Shown: piece after piece, positions 46,901-55,683 of the stretch
Numbering within the stretch: the first letter of the stretch is position 1
How the letters are laid out: each line of letters starts with the position of its first letter
Source of the DNA: Candidatus Zixiibacteriota bacterium
Lineage (GTDB): Bacteria > Zixibacteria > MSB-5A5 > GN15 > FEB-12
Length of the DNA stretch: 64,000 bases
Assembly: GCA_029860345.1 (NCBI GenBank)
Contig: JAOUBJ010000017.1
Span: 67,501 to 131,500 of the forward strand
Reading direction: 5' to 3'
The notes under the pieces: generated by a model
The model's input: the letters and a program-made list of their open reading frames with translations, nothing else
What the model was told of the DNA's origin: nothing
The model's database searches: none
Translations under genes and position numbers: made by a program

Positions 46901-47591
46901 CTTCGGTGGTCTGGCCCGACAAAGTGCGCCCGGATGCATCGGTAATCGTTCCGGAGACCCAAACCGGCACCTCGCGCGCGCCGGCCTCGAACAGTTCAGC
47001 GATGGCAAACAGGGCTGCCTTGCCGTTGAGCGTGTCGAAGATCGTTTCGACCATCAGAACGTCAACACCGCCTTCAAGCAGCGCCGCCGCTTGCTCTTTG
47101 TAGACAGTGACCAGTTGATCGAACGTGACGTTACGAGAGGCCGGGTCTTCAACGTTGGGTGAGATTGAGCAGGTGCGGTTTGTCGGTCCCAGCGATCCGG
47201 CCACGAAACGCGGCTTTGATGGGTCCTTCTCAGCAGCACGATCTGCTGCTGCGCGGGCCAGACGAGCTGCGGCCACGTTCATGTCGTGCACAAACGGTTC
47301 GGTTTGGTAGTCGGCTTGTGAGATACTATTGGCGATGAAACTGTTGGTGGTGAGAATGTCGGCGCCGGCTTTCAGGTAGGCTTCGTAGATGCCGGTGATT
47401 ACATCCGGGCGGGTCAGACTCAGGATGTCGCCGTTGCCGCGCAGGTCAACCGGGTGATCGGCGAATTGTTCACCACGATAGTCCGCTTCGGCCAGCTCGT
47501 GCGACTGGATCAGCGACCCGTACCCTCCGTCGAGCACAAGGATGCGCTTTTCAAGCTGTTCGGCGATTGAATTGTCCGACCTTGCCGACAT
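43914..47591 (-). CDS. metH: Cobalamin-dependent methionine synthase
   Basis: A 1225-residue full-length MetH with all domains in order. The homocysteine domain has zinc ligands in GLNCALG and [12 protein letters not shown]. The folate domain has [14 protein letters not shown]. The cap domain follows, then the B12 domain with [15 protein letters not shown] (the His that coordinates cobalt) and the [10 protein letters not shown] segment. The C-terminal reactivation domain has [14 protein letters not shown], which binds AdoMet. Start at 47591 with GCGAGG upstream; the frame is open for 19 further codons without support. No known riboswitch is recognisable upstream. Confidence 0.96.
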   Translation of the reverse strand: MSARSDNSIAEQLEKRILVLDGGYGSLIQSHELAEADYRGEQFADHPVDLRGNGDILSLTRPDVITGIYEAYLKAGADILTTNSFIANSISQADYQTEPFVHDMNVAAARLARAAADRAAEKDPSKPRFVAGSLGPTNRTCSISPNVEDPASRNVTFDQLVTVYKEQAAALLEGGVDVLMVETIFDTLNGKAALFAIAELFEAGAREVPVWVSGTITDASGRTLSGQTTEAFWISVAHAAPLLVGLNCALGAEALRPHLKALSKVADTFVTVHPNAGLPNELGGYDERPEQIASMLKEFAEAGLVNIVGGCCGTTPEHIKAIAEAVAGIAPRRVPVVPTRCRLSGLEALEIRPDSLFINVGERTNVAGSAKFARLIREDKYEEALKIARGQVIGGAQIIDVNMDAPLLDAVAAMTRFLNMVASDPQISRVPVMIDSSDWSVIEAGLKCVQGKGVVNSISLKDGQEEFLRRAKLVRKYGAAVVLMAFDEQGQADSYQRKIDICTRCYHLLVENGFPPEDIIIDPAILTIATGMDEHNDYAVGFLKACRTIKETLPHCLVSGGVSNLSFSFRGHDVVREAMHSVFLYHAVQAGMDMGIVNAGQLIGYEDIEPKLRQVAEDVILNHHPEATARMAELAEGTSRKKSKLAKDDDWRGWAVTQRLSYALVAGIADFIEEDAEAARREMGDALLVIEGPLMDGMDKVGELFGSGKMFLPQVVKTARVMKKAVAVLTPYLEAEKKESGESSRGKILVATVKGDVHDIGKNLVAVVMGCHGYRVDDLGVMVPGDKILDTAIEGEYDIVGLSGLITPSLQEMVEVAREMDRRGMEMPLLIGGATTSRLHTALRIDPAYNGPVNYVADASRCPGVVADLLDSSGRDDFVRTTKSDYAYLRENRAAKTKTIELMSPSEAYERRPILDWEEFTPAEVASPGITLFEDYPIAEVVPYIDWTPFFNVWKLPGRYPNILSSEKYGADARKLMDDAECLMARLVGEKLLTAKAVLGLFPANSTGEDIELYTDDSRREVLTVFHMLRRQQPLKEGGSVSLADFVAPKEMGVADYMGAFVTSAGFGVEQLVQEFDRDHDDYSAILTKALADRLAEALTERLHERVRREFWGYARDEMLDNEELIQEKYYGIRPAPGYPSCPDHTEKKTLLTLLDAERRIGVVATESFALSPAATVCGYYFGHPQSHYFPLGKIDMVQLQQYAERKSMPLDQARRWLAPNLIDE

Positions 47592-48323
47592 TCGAGCCTC
47601 GCTGTGATTTCGTCTACGCCTGTAACCTGCCAACCACCCCTTCCCCACTTCATCGGATCAGCGCAAGAAGGGGTTAGGAATAATACGGGAGAAACGGATG
47701 ATTGCACAGCGAAAAGTGGACCGTTGATGATTATCTTTGTAGAGCAGAACCGCTTCTGGTTCTGCCGCACTTCAGCTCCGACCCAAAAGACGAACCCCTC
47801 TTAACAGTAGGTCGAAACCCCTGTGGTTTCGACATCACGCGCCTTGAAAGCCATTTATGGCCGCGTGACTCTTTGGCTTTGTCTTTGTGACCCAAGATGT
47901 CGAAACCCGTCCTTCGCCTACGCTCAGGACGCCCCTTCGGGTCAGGGGTTTCGACCTACAAGAGGACGACAGCGTTCATGCTTCGACTCCGCTCAGCATG
48001 AGGTTAGGTTTGCCGCGTAGGGTGGGGGCTTGTCTCCCACCGCTGACACAAGGCCCGCCACTACGCACTGTGATGTGAGCGGCAGGTCACACGAATCCGC
48101 TAGCGCGTGATTCGCAAGACCTGCCGTAACGTGTTATACTCCGCCTAATTCTTCCTTGACCGATTTGTCCGCATTCGGTACTATTTGAAGGCAGTTTACC
48201 TTGAGACGACAGGTGGCCAGTAGTTGAACGCCCAAGAAGTAGCTGGCAGCAACAGGTCAGTGGCTTCAGTCAACATATTGATTTGAACCTCTGAACCAAA
48301 CCTCGTCAAAGGAGACCTCCATA
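47592..48323. repeat. Intergenic region between metH and the next gene
   Basis: Non-coding. A perfect stem GTCGAAACC/GGTTTCGAC lies near 47810-47832 and the same words recur near 47898 and 47948. A CTTCGACTCCGCTCAGCATG unit is at about 47982-48001. The right end carries a promoter for the gene at 48324. Confidence 0.65.
48156..48184 (+). promoter_or_regulatory. Predicted promoter for the gene at 48324
   Basis: TTGACC (48156-48161), a 17-base spacer and TACTAT (48179-48184). Both elements differ from consensus at one base each and the spacing is optimal. It would give a leader of about 130 bases. Confidence 0.6.
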
Positions 48324-49259
48324 GTGTCAGACAATGAAAGCAGACCTTTTTACGCAAACCCAATGATAATGGTCCCCGCGGTGGTTGCTATCATTGGCGT
48401 GATACTGGGCGCTTGGTTGATTCCATCTGCAGCCGACTTCGAGATTTCGGTTAGTCCTGTTCAGGGCACAGCCCAACAGGGTGGCGAAAACCAGGCGACG
48501 ATCACAGTACGAAGTATGCACGGATACAGTCATTCGGTCAGGCTCAGTACCGGTGAAAACCCATCCGGTGTGGCCATTGACTTCTCTCCCCCATTCGAGC
48601 AACCTGCACCAGAATACACATCAACTATGAAGATAGTGGCGGGGCCGGACGCACCTACCGGGGTTCATAGTATAGAGATAAAGGGCACCGGCGGAGATGG
48701 CGAAATACGAAGTTGCAGCTACTCTTTGACCATCATAGCTCCGCCACCGCCACCACCAGACACTTTCGTGGTCTATAGTGACCTCGACCTTGCCGGCCAT
48801 GTTTGGACGTGGAATGGCACCAATGGCCTAATGTCAGATGGCAACTATGTATCAGGGGATGCTCCGGAGGGTGTGGAGTGCTATGCGGTTACGGTCGGAG
48901 ATGGCCGGACTAACTTTTCGGGTTGGGGTGTGTTTCTTGGCGCTTTTACCGAGTCGCATGTGCTAATAGCAGCACACACTATTGACCTTTCAAATCATGG
49001 GAGTCTTGAGTTCTGGGTAAAGACACCGGTCGATCTGAAGGTGGAAGTTCAGCAAGATGATACGACCGGCGGCAAATCTCCTGTACTAATTGGGAAGCAC
49101 GGCTGGGATTCCGATTCGCCCGAAACATGGCAGCGAGTAGTCATACCCGGCAACACATTCAGCCGCGTGGATCGATCTAAGATATTCTGCCCTTTTATGA
49201 TCACTGGTAAGGGTGGCGGAATCAGCTTCTACGTGGACGACGTTATGTGGGTTCCATAG
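48324..49259 (+). CDS. Membrane-anchored exported protein with beta-sandwich domains
   Basis: A 311-residue protein. One transmembrane helix at about residues 14-34 (MIMVPAVVAIIGVILGAWLI) anchors it, leaving the rest outside. Residues about 38-140 look like an immunoglobulin-like beta domain (FEISVSPVQGTAQQGG...), then a linker of six Pro residues, then a jelly-roll-like domain (WTWNGTNGLMSDGNY, ending SFYVDDVMWV) as in carbohydrate-binding modules. GTG start at 48324 with AAGGAG at 48308-48313. No enzyme motif is seen. It may bind glycans at the surface. Confidence 0.65.
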   Translation: MSDNESRPFYANPMIMVPAVVAIIGVILGAWLIPSAADFEISVSPVQGTAQQGGENQATITVRSMHGYSHSVRLSTGENPSGVAIDFSPPFEQPAPEYTSTMKIVAGPDAPTGVHSIEIKGTGGDGEIRSCSYSLTIIAPPPPPPDTFVVYSDLDLAGHVWTWNGTNGLMSDGNYVSGDAPEGVECYAVTVGDGRTNFSGWGVFLGAFTESHVLIAAHTIDLSNHGSLEFWVKTPVDLKVEVQQDDTTGGKSPVLIGKHGWDSDSPETWQRVVIPGNTFSRVDRSKIFCPFMITGKGGGISFYVDDVMWVP

Positions 49260-49349
49260 ACGTGCGCGGGTCCACGCCACGTCGTGCACGCGATGACGGG
49301 CCCGCCCTGCAAGAGAACTCTGAATCGGAATTGGTCTGACAAAAAAAAG

Positions 49350-49422
<73 letters not shown>

Positions 49423-49499
49423 AACTTAATGCGTCACTTAAACGTGACCAATTTGGAAATGGCAATTTATTGCTTTGTCGGATGTTGTCAAATGAAATC

Positions 49500-49898
49500 T
49501 TAGCGATGTTTGGTCAAAAACTCCCTGGTCGATGGCGCAAACAGTGTGTACAGAGCCGCTCCCGAAAGAACCAATAATACCAGGTTTTCATACTGCTCAT
49601 AGCCGATGGCGGCCAGAATGACCACCGCCGCGTTAATACAGACCAAGCCCCAGTAGCCCCATCGCTTATACTCCCTGAAAGCAAATGCGGGTACCAGCAG
49701 TCCCAGCCCGATGATCACAAAAATGATCGGCTGCGCCAAATCATCGTAGCTGTGATCGAGAAAACTCAAAACCACTTTCACCCCGCCATAAAGCAGGAAC
49801 AGCCCGGCGAACATAAACGCATAAAACCCGGCCAGGGTGATGGTAAGAGGATGGCGGTCAACAGGGCGGGTTGGTTGATTTGCAGCAGTGTCATTCAT
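49500..49898 (-). CDS. Small integral membrane protein, four helices
   Basis: A 132-residue protein with four hydrophobic segments (about residues 20-42, 55-76, 82-102 and 105-122), polar ends and no recognised motif. It overlaps the upstream ROK kinase gene by 4 bases (ATGA), so the two are co-translated. A role linked to sugar uptake or use is possible but not shown. Confidence 0.65.
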   Translation of the reverse strand: MNDTAANQPTRPVDRHPLTITLAGFYAFMFAGLFLLYGGVKVVLSFLDHSYDDLAQPIIFVIIGLGLLVPAFAFREYKRWGYWGLVCINAAVVILAAIGYEQYENLVLLVLSGAALYTLFAPSTREFLTKHR

Positions 49899-50872
49899 CT
49901 TTTGATTTCTCCTAAAAGTCCGGCGCCGATAAAACCGGCGTCGTTGCCCAGGCTGGCTTTAACCACTCTGAGATCTTGTACGGCCGAAGCGAAGGCGCGT
50001 TCTTTTATTTCTCGGGCCACGGCGTCGACAAAACCACCGCCACCGTCGGCCATTCCACCACCTATGACTACGGTCTGCGGGTTGAGAAGATTCACTACCC
50101 CGGCCAATCCAGTGCCGAGATACTTGGCTGTTTCATCCAGAGTTTCCCGCGCCACGCTGTCGTGTTTTTTGATGGCCTTGAACAGTTTCTTGATGGTCAA
50201 TTTATCGAGGTCGCCATCCAATAACGAGTCGAAGACCGGTGTCGGTGTCTTTTTCAGTTTGGACCGGGCCCGCTTGATTATGGCATCACAGGAACAGTAG
50301 GCTTCAATACACCCGGCCCGTCCACAGGAACACCGAACGCCGTCATAACAGATTGACATGTGCCCCAACTCGGCCGCCGAATGACTTGAGCCGCGCCACA
50401 AACTGCCGTCAATCACGATACCGCCGCCGATCCCGGTGCCGACCGTAACACAGACTATCGATCTGGAACCGACCGCCGCCCCGAAACGTGACTCGGCCAG
50501 AGCCACGACATTGGCGTCATTGTCGACGTGCACCGGCATGTTCAATCGTTCACCCAGAACCGAACCGATCTCAGTTCCCTGCCAACCGTCGATGTTCGGA
50601 CAGGGGCCGATAACCTTGCCGGTCTCGGCATCGACCGCCCCGGGACTGCCGACACCAAGCCACTTGACCTGGTGGTCCTCCTCGGCGGCATGCAGAAGCA
50701 ACTCCTCGGCGATGTTTGTAACCAGATGCATAAGCACCTTGGGGCCTTTGTCAGCCATGGTCGGACGCTGTTGGCGGTGAACGACCAGGCCGTCTTCATC
50801 GACGAGCCCGAACTTGATGTTTGTGCCGCCGATATCGATTCCGGCGTAGATATTCTTCACAGGCTCGGCCAA
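49895..50872 (-). CDS. ROK-family sugar kinase (glucokinase-like)
   Basis: A 325-residue ROK kinase. DIGGTNIKFGLVDEDG binds phosphate, GVGSPGAVDAETG and VDNDANVVALAE line the sugar site (Asp acts as base), VTVGTGIGGGIVIDG follows, and the zinc motif CSCGRAGCIEAYCS with an upstream His (ELGHMS) is intact. Glucose or a similar hexose is the likely substrate. It starts with TTG at 50872, with AAGGAG upstream. Confidence 0.9.
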   Translation of the reverse strand: MAEPVKNIYAGIDIGGTNIKFGLVDEDGLVVHRQQRPTMADKGPKVLMHLVTNIAEELLLHAAEEDHQVKWLGVGSPGAVDAETGKVIGPCPNIDGWQGTEIGSVLGERLNMPVHVDNDANVVALAESRFGAAVGSRSIVCVTVGTGIGGGIVIDGSLWRGSSHSAAELGHMSICYDGVRCSCGRAGCIEAYCSCDAIIKRARSKLKKTPTPVFDSLLDGDLDKLTIKKLFKAIKKHDSVARETLDETAKYLGTGLAGVVNLLNPQTVVIGGGMADGGGGFVDAVAREIKERAFASAVQDLRVVKASLGNDAGFIGAGLLGEIKR

Positions 50873-51150
50873 CGACCTACTCCTTGCACAGATGTTATGA
50901 GCACATCTTTAGTCCTCGGCCATTATAAGAGGGTAGTTTCAATCCTGTCAAGGCAAAACCGGGGTGTGATAAATCACTCTTGCGCTACGCGGCTTGTGAT
51001 TCCACAGATTGTGCCCGCTGAGTCTTCAGACTCGGCGGGTGGAAACCTCACCCTGAGCGGAATCGCAGGGTGCATGGTCAAGCCGTGTCTTGGCAGCTCC
51101 ACCTTTTTCAGAGACAGGCGCGAAGGGCCAAGAACCCATTTAGGGGTCGT
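50873..51150. repeat. Intergenic repeat block
   Basis: GTGATAAATCAC (about 50967-50978) and the adjoining CCCGCTGAGTCTTCAGACTC... block up to the CCTCACCCTGAGCGG unit at about 51060 form an inverted copy of about 38100-38180. No gene. Confidence 0.75.
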
Positions 51151-52071
51151 TCACCCCTTCACACCAAAATCAAAGACGTCCGGCCGTGAATAATGACCGG
51201 CCACATCGAACATCCACTTTTGCGTTGGAATCGTCGACAGGTCAACCTCGGCGTAGAGAATCTCAGCAACCGAGTTGGCCGGTCCGGCGATAATCGCACC
51301 GGTCGGATCGACGATCAGACTATTCCCCTGGTTTACCCAGACTTTGTCTTCCGGGTAAAGATTCTTGTAGTCATATTTGTCCGGGATGTCATCCTTGTGC
51401 ATACCCGGTGCGACACTGATTACGTACATGCCACCCTCGCGTGCAATATGACGCATGGCCACCTGCCAGGCCTCAGACTGATCCCAGGTGGGGGCTACGT
51501 AAAGTTGCACACCTGCCTGATACATAGCCATTCGAGGCAACGGCATGAAATTCTCCCAGCAGATCAGCCCGCCCAACTTGCCCAAACTTGTATCGAAACT
51601 GACCAGGGTACTGCCGTCGCCGGGCGCCCACATCAGACGCTCTCCCCCGGTCGGAATCAGTTTGCGGTGGCGTCCCATGATTTCGCCGGATGGACTGAGA
51701 TACAGGATCGTGTTGTAGACACTTGAGTTGCTGTCGGCGCTGTTTCGTTCGTTGATCCCGATAGCGACATAGATACCGGCGCTCTTGGCGGCTTTGCAAA
51801 GTTGCGCGGTTGACTCATCCGGAATAGTCACGGCCGAGGCGAGAAAGTCTGCATACAGATCGCTTATCGCCGCCTTGTTACCGGCCGGCAGGACCCACAC
51901 CCAGTCGGGGTAGCCGGAGATAAAGGCTTCGGGAAAGACGGCCAGCGATGCGCCGTTCTTACCCACTTCAACGATTAGTTGACAAGCCTTCTCGACCGAT
52001 GCCTCTTTATTGAGGAACACTGGACTGGCTTGCACGGCGGCTACTTTGAATGGTGTCGGTGTACTGCTCAC
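51151..52071 (-). CDS. Nitrilase-family carbon-nitrogen hydrolase
   Basis: A 306-residue nitrilase superfamily enzyme with the complete triad: Glu48 in FPEAFISGYP, Lys137 in GRHRKLIPT and Cys171 in GGLICWENFMPL. The FPEAFxxGYP and CWENxMPL forms are those of true nitrilases and cyanide-type hydratases rather than amidases such as omega-amidase. It probably hydrolyses an organic nitrile to its acid. It stands alone between repeat-filled gaps. Confidence 0.9.
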   Translation of the reverse strand: MSSTPTPFKVAAVQASPVFLNKEASVEKACQLIVEVGKNGASLAVFPEAFISGYPDWVWVLPAGNKAAISDLYADFLASAVTIPDESTAQLCKAAKSAGIYVAIGINERNSADSNSSVYNTILYLSPSGEIMGRHRKLIPTGGERLMWAPGDGSTLVSFDTSLGKLGGLICWENFMPLPRMAMYQAGVQLYVAPTWDQSEAWQVAMRHIAREGGMYVISVAPGMHKDDIPDKYDYKNLYPEDKVWVNQGNSLIVDPTGAIIAGPANSVAEILYAEVDLSTIPTQKWMFDVAGHYSRPDVFDFGVKG

Positions 52072-52748
52072 ATTGGCTCCTGAGGATTACAATTAACTTA
52101 TCATGCCTAAACACGGTAACTATAGAAGTGTTCAAATGAAACCGAAATGTCAATGGATGGTGTGGGGATTGACTTCGTGATCCCCGGGTGGCCGTCTCAA
52201 ACCTTGTTTGGGGCGGCGGGCCAGCAGGCAAGCCTGTTCCTTCGTGCTACGCACCCATCTCTGGAGAGTGTCGAAGACACAAAGATACGGCTTGACCGTG
52301 CACCCTTCGACTCCGCTCAGGGTGAGGTTGAAAGGTGCTAAGCGCGTGATAATGAGGCAACACCGCGGAGCTTTGGGACAGTTACCTCTGTGTCATTCTG
52401 GCGAAGGCCAGAATCCAGTCTTGGGACTGCAAGTCTGGGACCCTGTTTTAACAAGAATTACAATCGCAAATCGACGAGCGAAGCCCAAAAAACCGATTTA
52501 TCAGTGTCATGCCGAGCGCAGTCGAGGCATGAACAATCTTGATATCCGGACTGAAGTCAGGTCGGCACGGCAGTCAGGCGGAGACAAGCCCCGCCGCTAC
52601 GCGATCAGACAACAACCTCATGCTGAGCGGAGTCGAAGCATGAATGAGATTGCCGCGCTCATTCGCCTCTGGCACACACGACGGATGGCCGCCTCAACCT
52701 TGTATGGGGCGGAGAGGTAAAGCACCACCTACCATCTGTCGACACCGC
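52072..52748. repeat. Intergenic repeat-rich region
   Basis: No gene is credible. The stretch holds a CTTCGACTCCGCTCAGGGTG unit (about 52308-52327), TCATTCTGGCGAAGGCCAGAAT (about 52392-52413) related to the 4929 palindrome, and several TCATGCcGAGCGcAGTCGAgGCATGA variants (about 52505-52640). Confidence 0.7.
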
Positions 52749-53552
52749 CTAAAGCCCGCATCGTTGCTCCATTGTCGTCAGGTACTCCATCGCCGCTTTC
52801 TCGGCCTGGTCTCCAAGCTTCGTCTCGCCATCTGAGGAGCGCAAAGATCGGTAAAGCTCAACACAGACTCGCAAGGCACGAAAGCAATCGGCGGCATCGT
52901 AGCTCGCAAGCGTACCGCGAAGCCTGTGCGCGAACTCCGGCGCCACAGTCTCGATTCTTCGCACCCCCGATGGACAACCTCCCGCACGATGAAGACACAG
53001 AGGTCCCAGCACCTTTCCACGCAGAAAAGAAAAGCCGTCGATGGCCTCAAACAGCTCACCCCTGCCTATCTTCACCGCAATATAGTGCACCCAGACCCAG
53101 AAACGGTCTTCTATCCACTGGGCATCGGGTGATGGAAACTCCGCCTTGCCGTGCTTTAGCGCTTGAGACATGCGTCCCACGCGCTCCCAAAGTATGGCCG
53201 GGTTCTCGACCCGTTTCGCGATATCATCAAGAGCCACGAATTTCAGATCGACGTGCACCAGCGGCTCATCGTACAGACAAATGAGCAGGCGCGGTTCACC
53301 GACATGCTCACCGGTGAAGGCGGCCAGGAGAACTCCGAATGAAGCGGCAATCTCTCGGCGATTATCCATCACCTCATCGTAATCGCGAGACTCAACGGCA
53401 ATCACGAGGTCCAGGTCACTGAATTCGTCCATGGAATCGTTAAGGTACGATCCACCGATAGCGACACCGACGATTCGAGTATCGTGGCATATTGACTTGA
53501 CCATGTTTTGGAGAAACTGTCGATGGACTGCGGGAACCGACGCTGGGAACAT
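52749..53552 (-). CDS. Nucleotidyltransferase-domain protein
   Basis: A 267-residue protein whose N-terminus has the polymerase-beta-type nucleotidyltransferase signature GGSYLNDSMDEFSDLDLVI (GS plus DLDL at about residues 33-51) and a later VHVDLKFV strand with the third acidic residue. The C-terminal half is helical (DRFWVWVHYIAVKIGRGELF). It resembles aminoglycoside-adenylyltransferase-like proteins of unknown substrate. It may modify a small molecule or an RNA/protein. Stand-alone gene. Confidence 0.75.
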   Translation of the reverse strand: MFPASVPAVHRQFLQNMVKSICHDTRIVGVAIGGSYLNDSMDEFSDLDLVIAVESRDYDEVMDNRREIAASFGVLLAAFTGEHVGEPRLLICLYDEPLVHVDLKFVALDDIAKRVENPAILWERVGRMSQALKHGKAEFPSPDAQWIEDRFWVWVHYIAVKIGRGELFEAIDGFSFLRGKVLGPLCLHRAGGCPSGVRRIETVAPEFAHRLRGTLASYDAADCFRALRVCVELYRSLRSSDGETKLGDQAEKAAMEYLTTMEQRCGL

Positions 53553-53959
53553 CCACCAGGATAGATGATTGGGAAGGAGCAGGCAAGCCCATAAATGGGA
53601 TTCTTGCGCTATGCACGTATTTCATGTAACCCTTCGACTCTCAGGCTGTGTCGCAATCATGTGTTCCACCGGTTCCTGCGTTCGCCGAAAGCGAGCGTGT
53701 GAACCGGTGGTTCCTGAGGTTGCTCTCTCACAACACGATGCCGAGCATCGCAGGGTCACAACCACGCCTGGGGCGTGGTCAGGACCCTGCGAAACCCTAT
53801 TATGACACAGCCTGTCTGCTCAGGATGAGGTTGTTGGCATTCAAAGCCATAAATGTACTCAAAAAAGTGACACACCGGCGAACTCTTGATGCGTATTTCT
53901 GGTTAGATTAGCAAAGTTAGTCGTCAGACACCGGGACCACCGGTGAAAGGAGAACTCAG
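53553..53959. repeat. Intergenic region with nested repeats
   Basis: Mostly the interrupted palindromic repeat and the MITE-like element described separately. The final 60 bases lead into the DUF899 gene, with AAAGGAG about ten bases before its ATG. No other gene. Confidence 0.7.
53642..53814. mobile_element. MITE-like element inserted into a dispersed repeat
   Basis: A 173-base element bounded by perfect 11-base inverted ends CAGGCTGTGTC (53642-53652) and GACACAGCCTG (53804-53814), flanked on both sides by TCT, a possible 3-base target duplication. It contains inner stems CCACCGGTTC/GAACCGGTGG (53666-53675, 53701-53710) and GCAGGGTC/GACCCTGC. It splits a copy of the common CCCTTCGACTC...GCTCAGG repeat. 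It is too small to encode a transposase, so it would need one in trans. Confidence 0.65.
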
Positions 53960-54550
53960 ATGACCAGGATAGCCGAAGCTCAACCGACCGAGTTAGCCAA
54001 AATCCAGGAACTACAAAACAAGATACTGGAAGACAAGAAGAAACTGGCCGAGATGCGCCGAAATGCCCCGAATGAAGAAGTGTCGGATTATACATTCACC
54101 TCACACGATGGCTCTGAAATCAAACTGTCCGACATGTTCGGTACCCATCAGGACCTGATTCTGATTCACAACATGGGCAGAGGATGTGCCTACTGTACTC
54201 TTTGGGCGGACGGTTTCATCGGTTTCACCGAGCATCTTGAGAACCGGGCAGGTTTTGTTGTGATCTCCAAAGATGAGTACACCATTCAGCGTAATTTCCA
54301 CAAGAGCCGCGGATGGAATTTCAAGATGCACTCAAGCCACAACTCGACGTTCAACAGAGACATGGGCTATGAAGACGACAAGGGTTCGCAAATGCCCGGC
54401 ATCTCTGCTTTTCACAAGGACGCCAACGGCAAGATCTGGCGGACCGGCTCGACCTGGTTTGGACCCGGCGATGATTTTTGTGCCGTGTGGCCGATGTTTG
54501 ACCTGTTGAAGGATGGCCCCAACGGCTGGGCGCCCAAGTTCTCGTATTAG
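53960..54550 (+). CDS. DUF899-family thioredoxin-fold protein
   Basis: A 196-residue cytoplasmic protein. After a charged helical N-terminus (residues 1-35), the thioredoxin-like fold has LILIHNMGRGCAYCTLWADGF with a CxxC-type pair, GFVVISKDEYTIQRNFHKSRGW, MPGISAFHKDANGKIW and the family's GPGDDFCAVWPMFDLL. DUF899 proteins are related to peroxiredoxin/thioredoxin folds but their reaction is unsettled. A strong ribosome site (AAAGGAG) precedes the ATG. Confidence 0.88.
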   Translation: MTRIAEAQPTELAKIQELQNKILEDKKKLAEMRRNAPNEEVSDYTFTSHDGSEIKLSDMFGTHQDLILIHNMGRGCAYCTLWADGFIGFTEHLENRAGFVVISKDEYTIQRNFHKSRGWNFKMHSSHNSTFNRDMGYEDDKGSQMPGISAFHKDANGKIWRTGSTWFGPGDDFCAVWPMFDLLKDGPNGWAPKFSY

Positions 54551-54727
54551 TTATAGCCTGGGCTGATTAGGTGGTGTCGGGCGACCCCGCCCGACGCAGG
54601 CAAGCCTGTTTTTCGCGCTACGCGCGGTCACTCTCTGTCCTATTGCGTGCCCGGCAGATGTCCACATCTGCCGCTCGGCTCGCAGATCATCCGGCGGTGC
54701 ATGAGGACATACGCCGACCACGTGAAG
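54551..54727. repeat. Short intergenic repeat cluster
   Basis: Contains a GGTGGTGTCGGGCGACCCCGCCCGACG unit start (about 54571) shared with 5880 and 14640 (only the first part is quoted here), and the palindrome GGCAGATGTCCACATCTGCC at 54653-54672, identical to 2202-2221. Confidence 0.8.
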
Positions 54728-55438
54728 TTACTTACCGATAGCTTCCGTCACCTTCGTCGTTGCCGATTTGTCGAGCTTGTTGTAAGGAAAGTCGGAGGCC
54801 ACAGCCTTGACCTCATCCTGTGAGACGTGTTGGTTTCCCTCAACCTGGACGAGGATACGCTCAGACACCAAAACCATGAACTGGGTTTGCTCGACATCCA
54901 TGTCGTCATTAAACTGTAACATTACCTTAGCGGGATAACCACTAATCTCCGTGGACTTTAACATGCCTTCAGGCGTGTCGTACTCTACTGCCGAAAAGAA
55001 GGCCGCCAGCATCATCTTGACCATCCCAGAGTCCATTACGCGAAGGGTGATCTTCTTCTGACCTTTGTCGAGTTGCTTGGTATAGCTGCGCTCGACTGTG
55101 GAGTAGCTCATTGAAGGCGTCTCGGCCGATTGCGCTGTCTTGTCATCGGTCCCACCGTACCCGGCCATCCCAGCAGCGGCTCCGTCGAAGTTGAACGTGC
55201 CGCCGTCGATCTTTCCGGCCTCCAAGTCGCCTATGGATTTCGGAAGGAGCTTGGCCAACTCGCGCCAGTTTAGGGCCTCGACTTGTTCTCCTGTCCCACC
55301 TCCGGGCAGTCCCATGGACTTCATCATCTCCATCGCCTTAACTTGCGCCTCGGCTTTTTTGTCTTGAGCCTGAGCGTGTACTTCACCCGTGAAGAATAAG
55401 CCCAGCACTAACAGGACCAAACTTAGCTTTACAATCAT
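54728..55438 (-). CDS. Exported periplasmic protein of unknown function
   Basis: A 236-residue protein with a signal peptide (MIVKLSLVLLVLGLFFTGE then VHAQAQ). Residues 60-90 contain LLPKSIGDLEAGKIDGG, and the C-terminal part has a repeated strand pattern (YTKQLDKGQKKITLRVMDSG and ISGYPAKVMLQFNDD, VLVSERILVQVEGNQ). This looks like a two-strand-repeat substrate-binding or lipoprotein-like fold found in related bacteria, but I do not recognise the family. GGAGG lies upstream of the ATG at 55438. It is divergent from the fibre gene. Confidence 0.65.
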   Translation of the reverse strand: MIVKLSLVLLVLGLFFTGEVHAQAQDKKAEAQVKAMEMMKSMGLPGGGTGEQVEALNWRELAKLLPKSIGDLEAGKIDGGTFNFDGAAAGMAGYGGTDDKTAQSAETPSMSYSTVERSYTKQLDKGQKKITLRVMDSGMVKMMLAAFFSAVEYDTPEGMLKSTEISGYPAKVMLQFNDDMDVEQTQFMVLVSERILVQVEGNQHVSQDEVKAVASDFPYNKLDKSATTKVTEAIGK

Positions 55439-55534
55439 ACCCCAGCACCTCCTTCGGTTACAAACCGGTTAATACAGCTTCATATCTATTGATACGCTTC
55501 TACCAGGGGGATTGTGGGACTGACAGCGCCGGAA

Positions 55535-55550
55535 GGCCAAAGGTTTGGCC
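55535..55550. promoter_or_regulatory. Perfect palindrome in the divergent promoter region
   Basis: GGCCAAA-GG-TTTGGCC (55535-55550), between the divergent genes at 55438 and 55684. A transcription factor site controlling both is possible. A terminator is unlikely because no T-run follows. Confidence 0.4.
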
Positions 55551-55683
55551 GAAAATGCCGTATATATCTATTATGGAGTGTTTTAGCCCACGCTTATCGT
55601 CGGCCGGACCTACTCGATTACAATTTCTGCACAGCTTGTGCCCTGAATCTAAGAACTGACCCTCAATCCCACGGAGGAATACA

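Noticed and set aside
47592-47900. Possible SAM, SAH or cobalamin riboswitch before metH
   Set aside because: No conserved core of these riboswitches could be found. The stems present belong to dispersed repeats.
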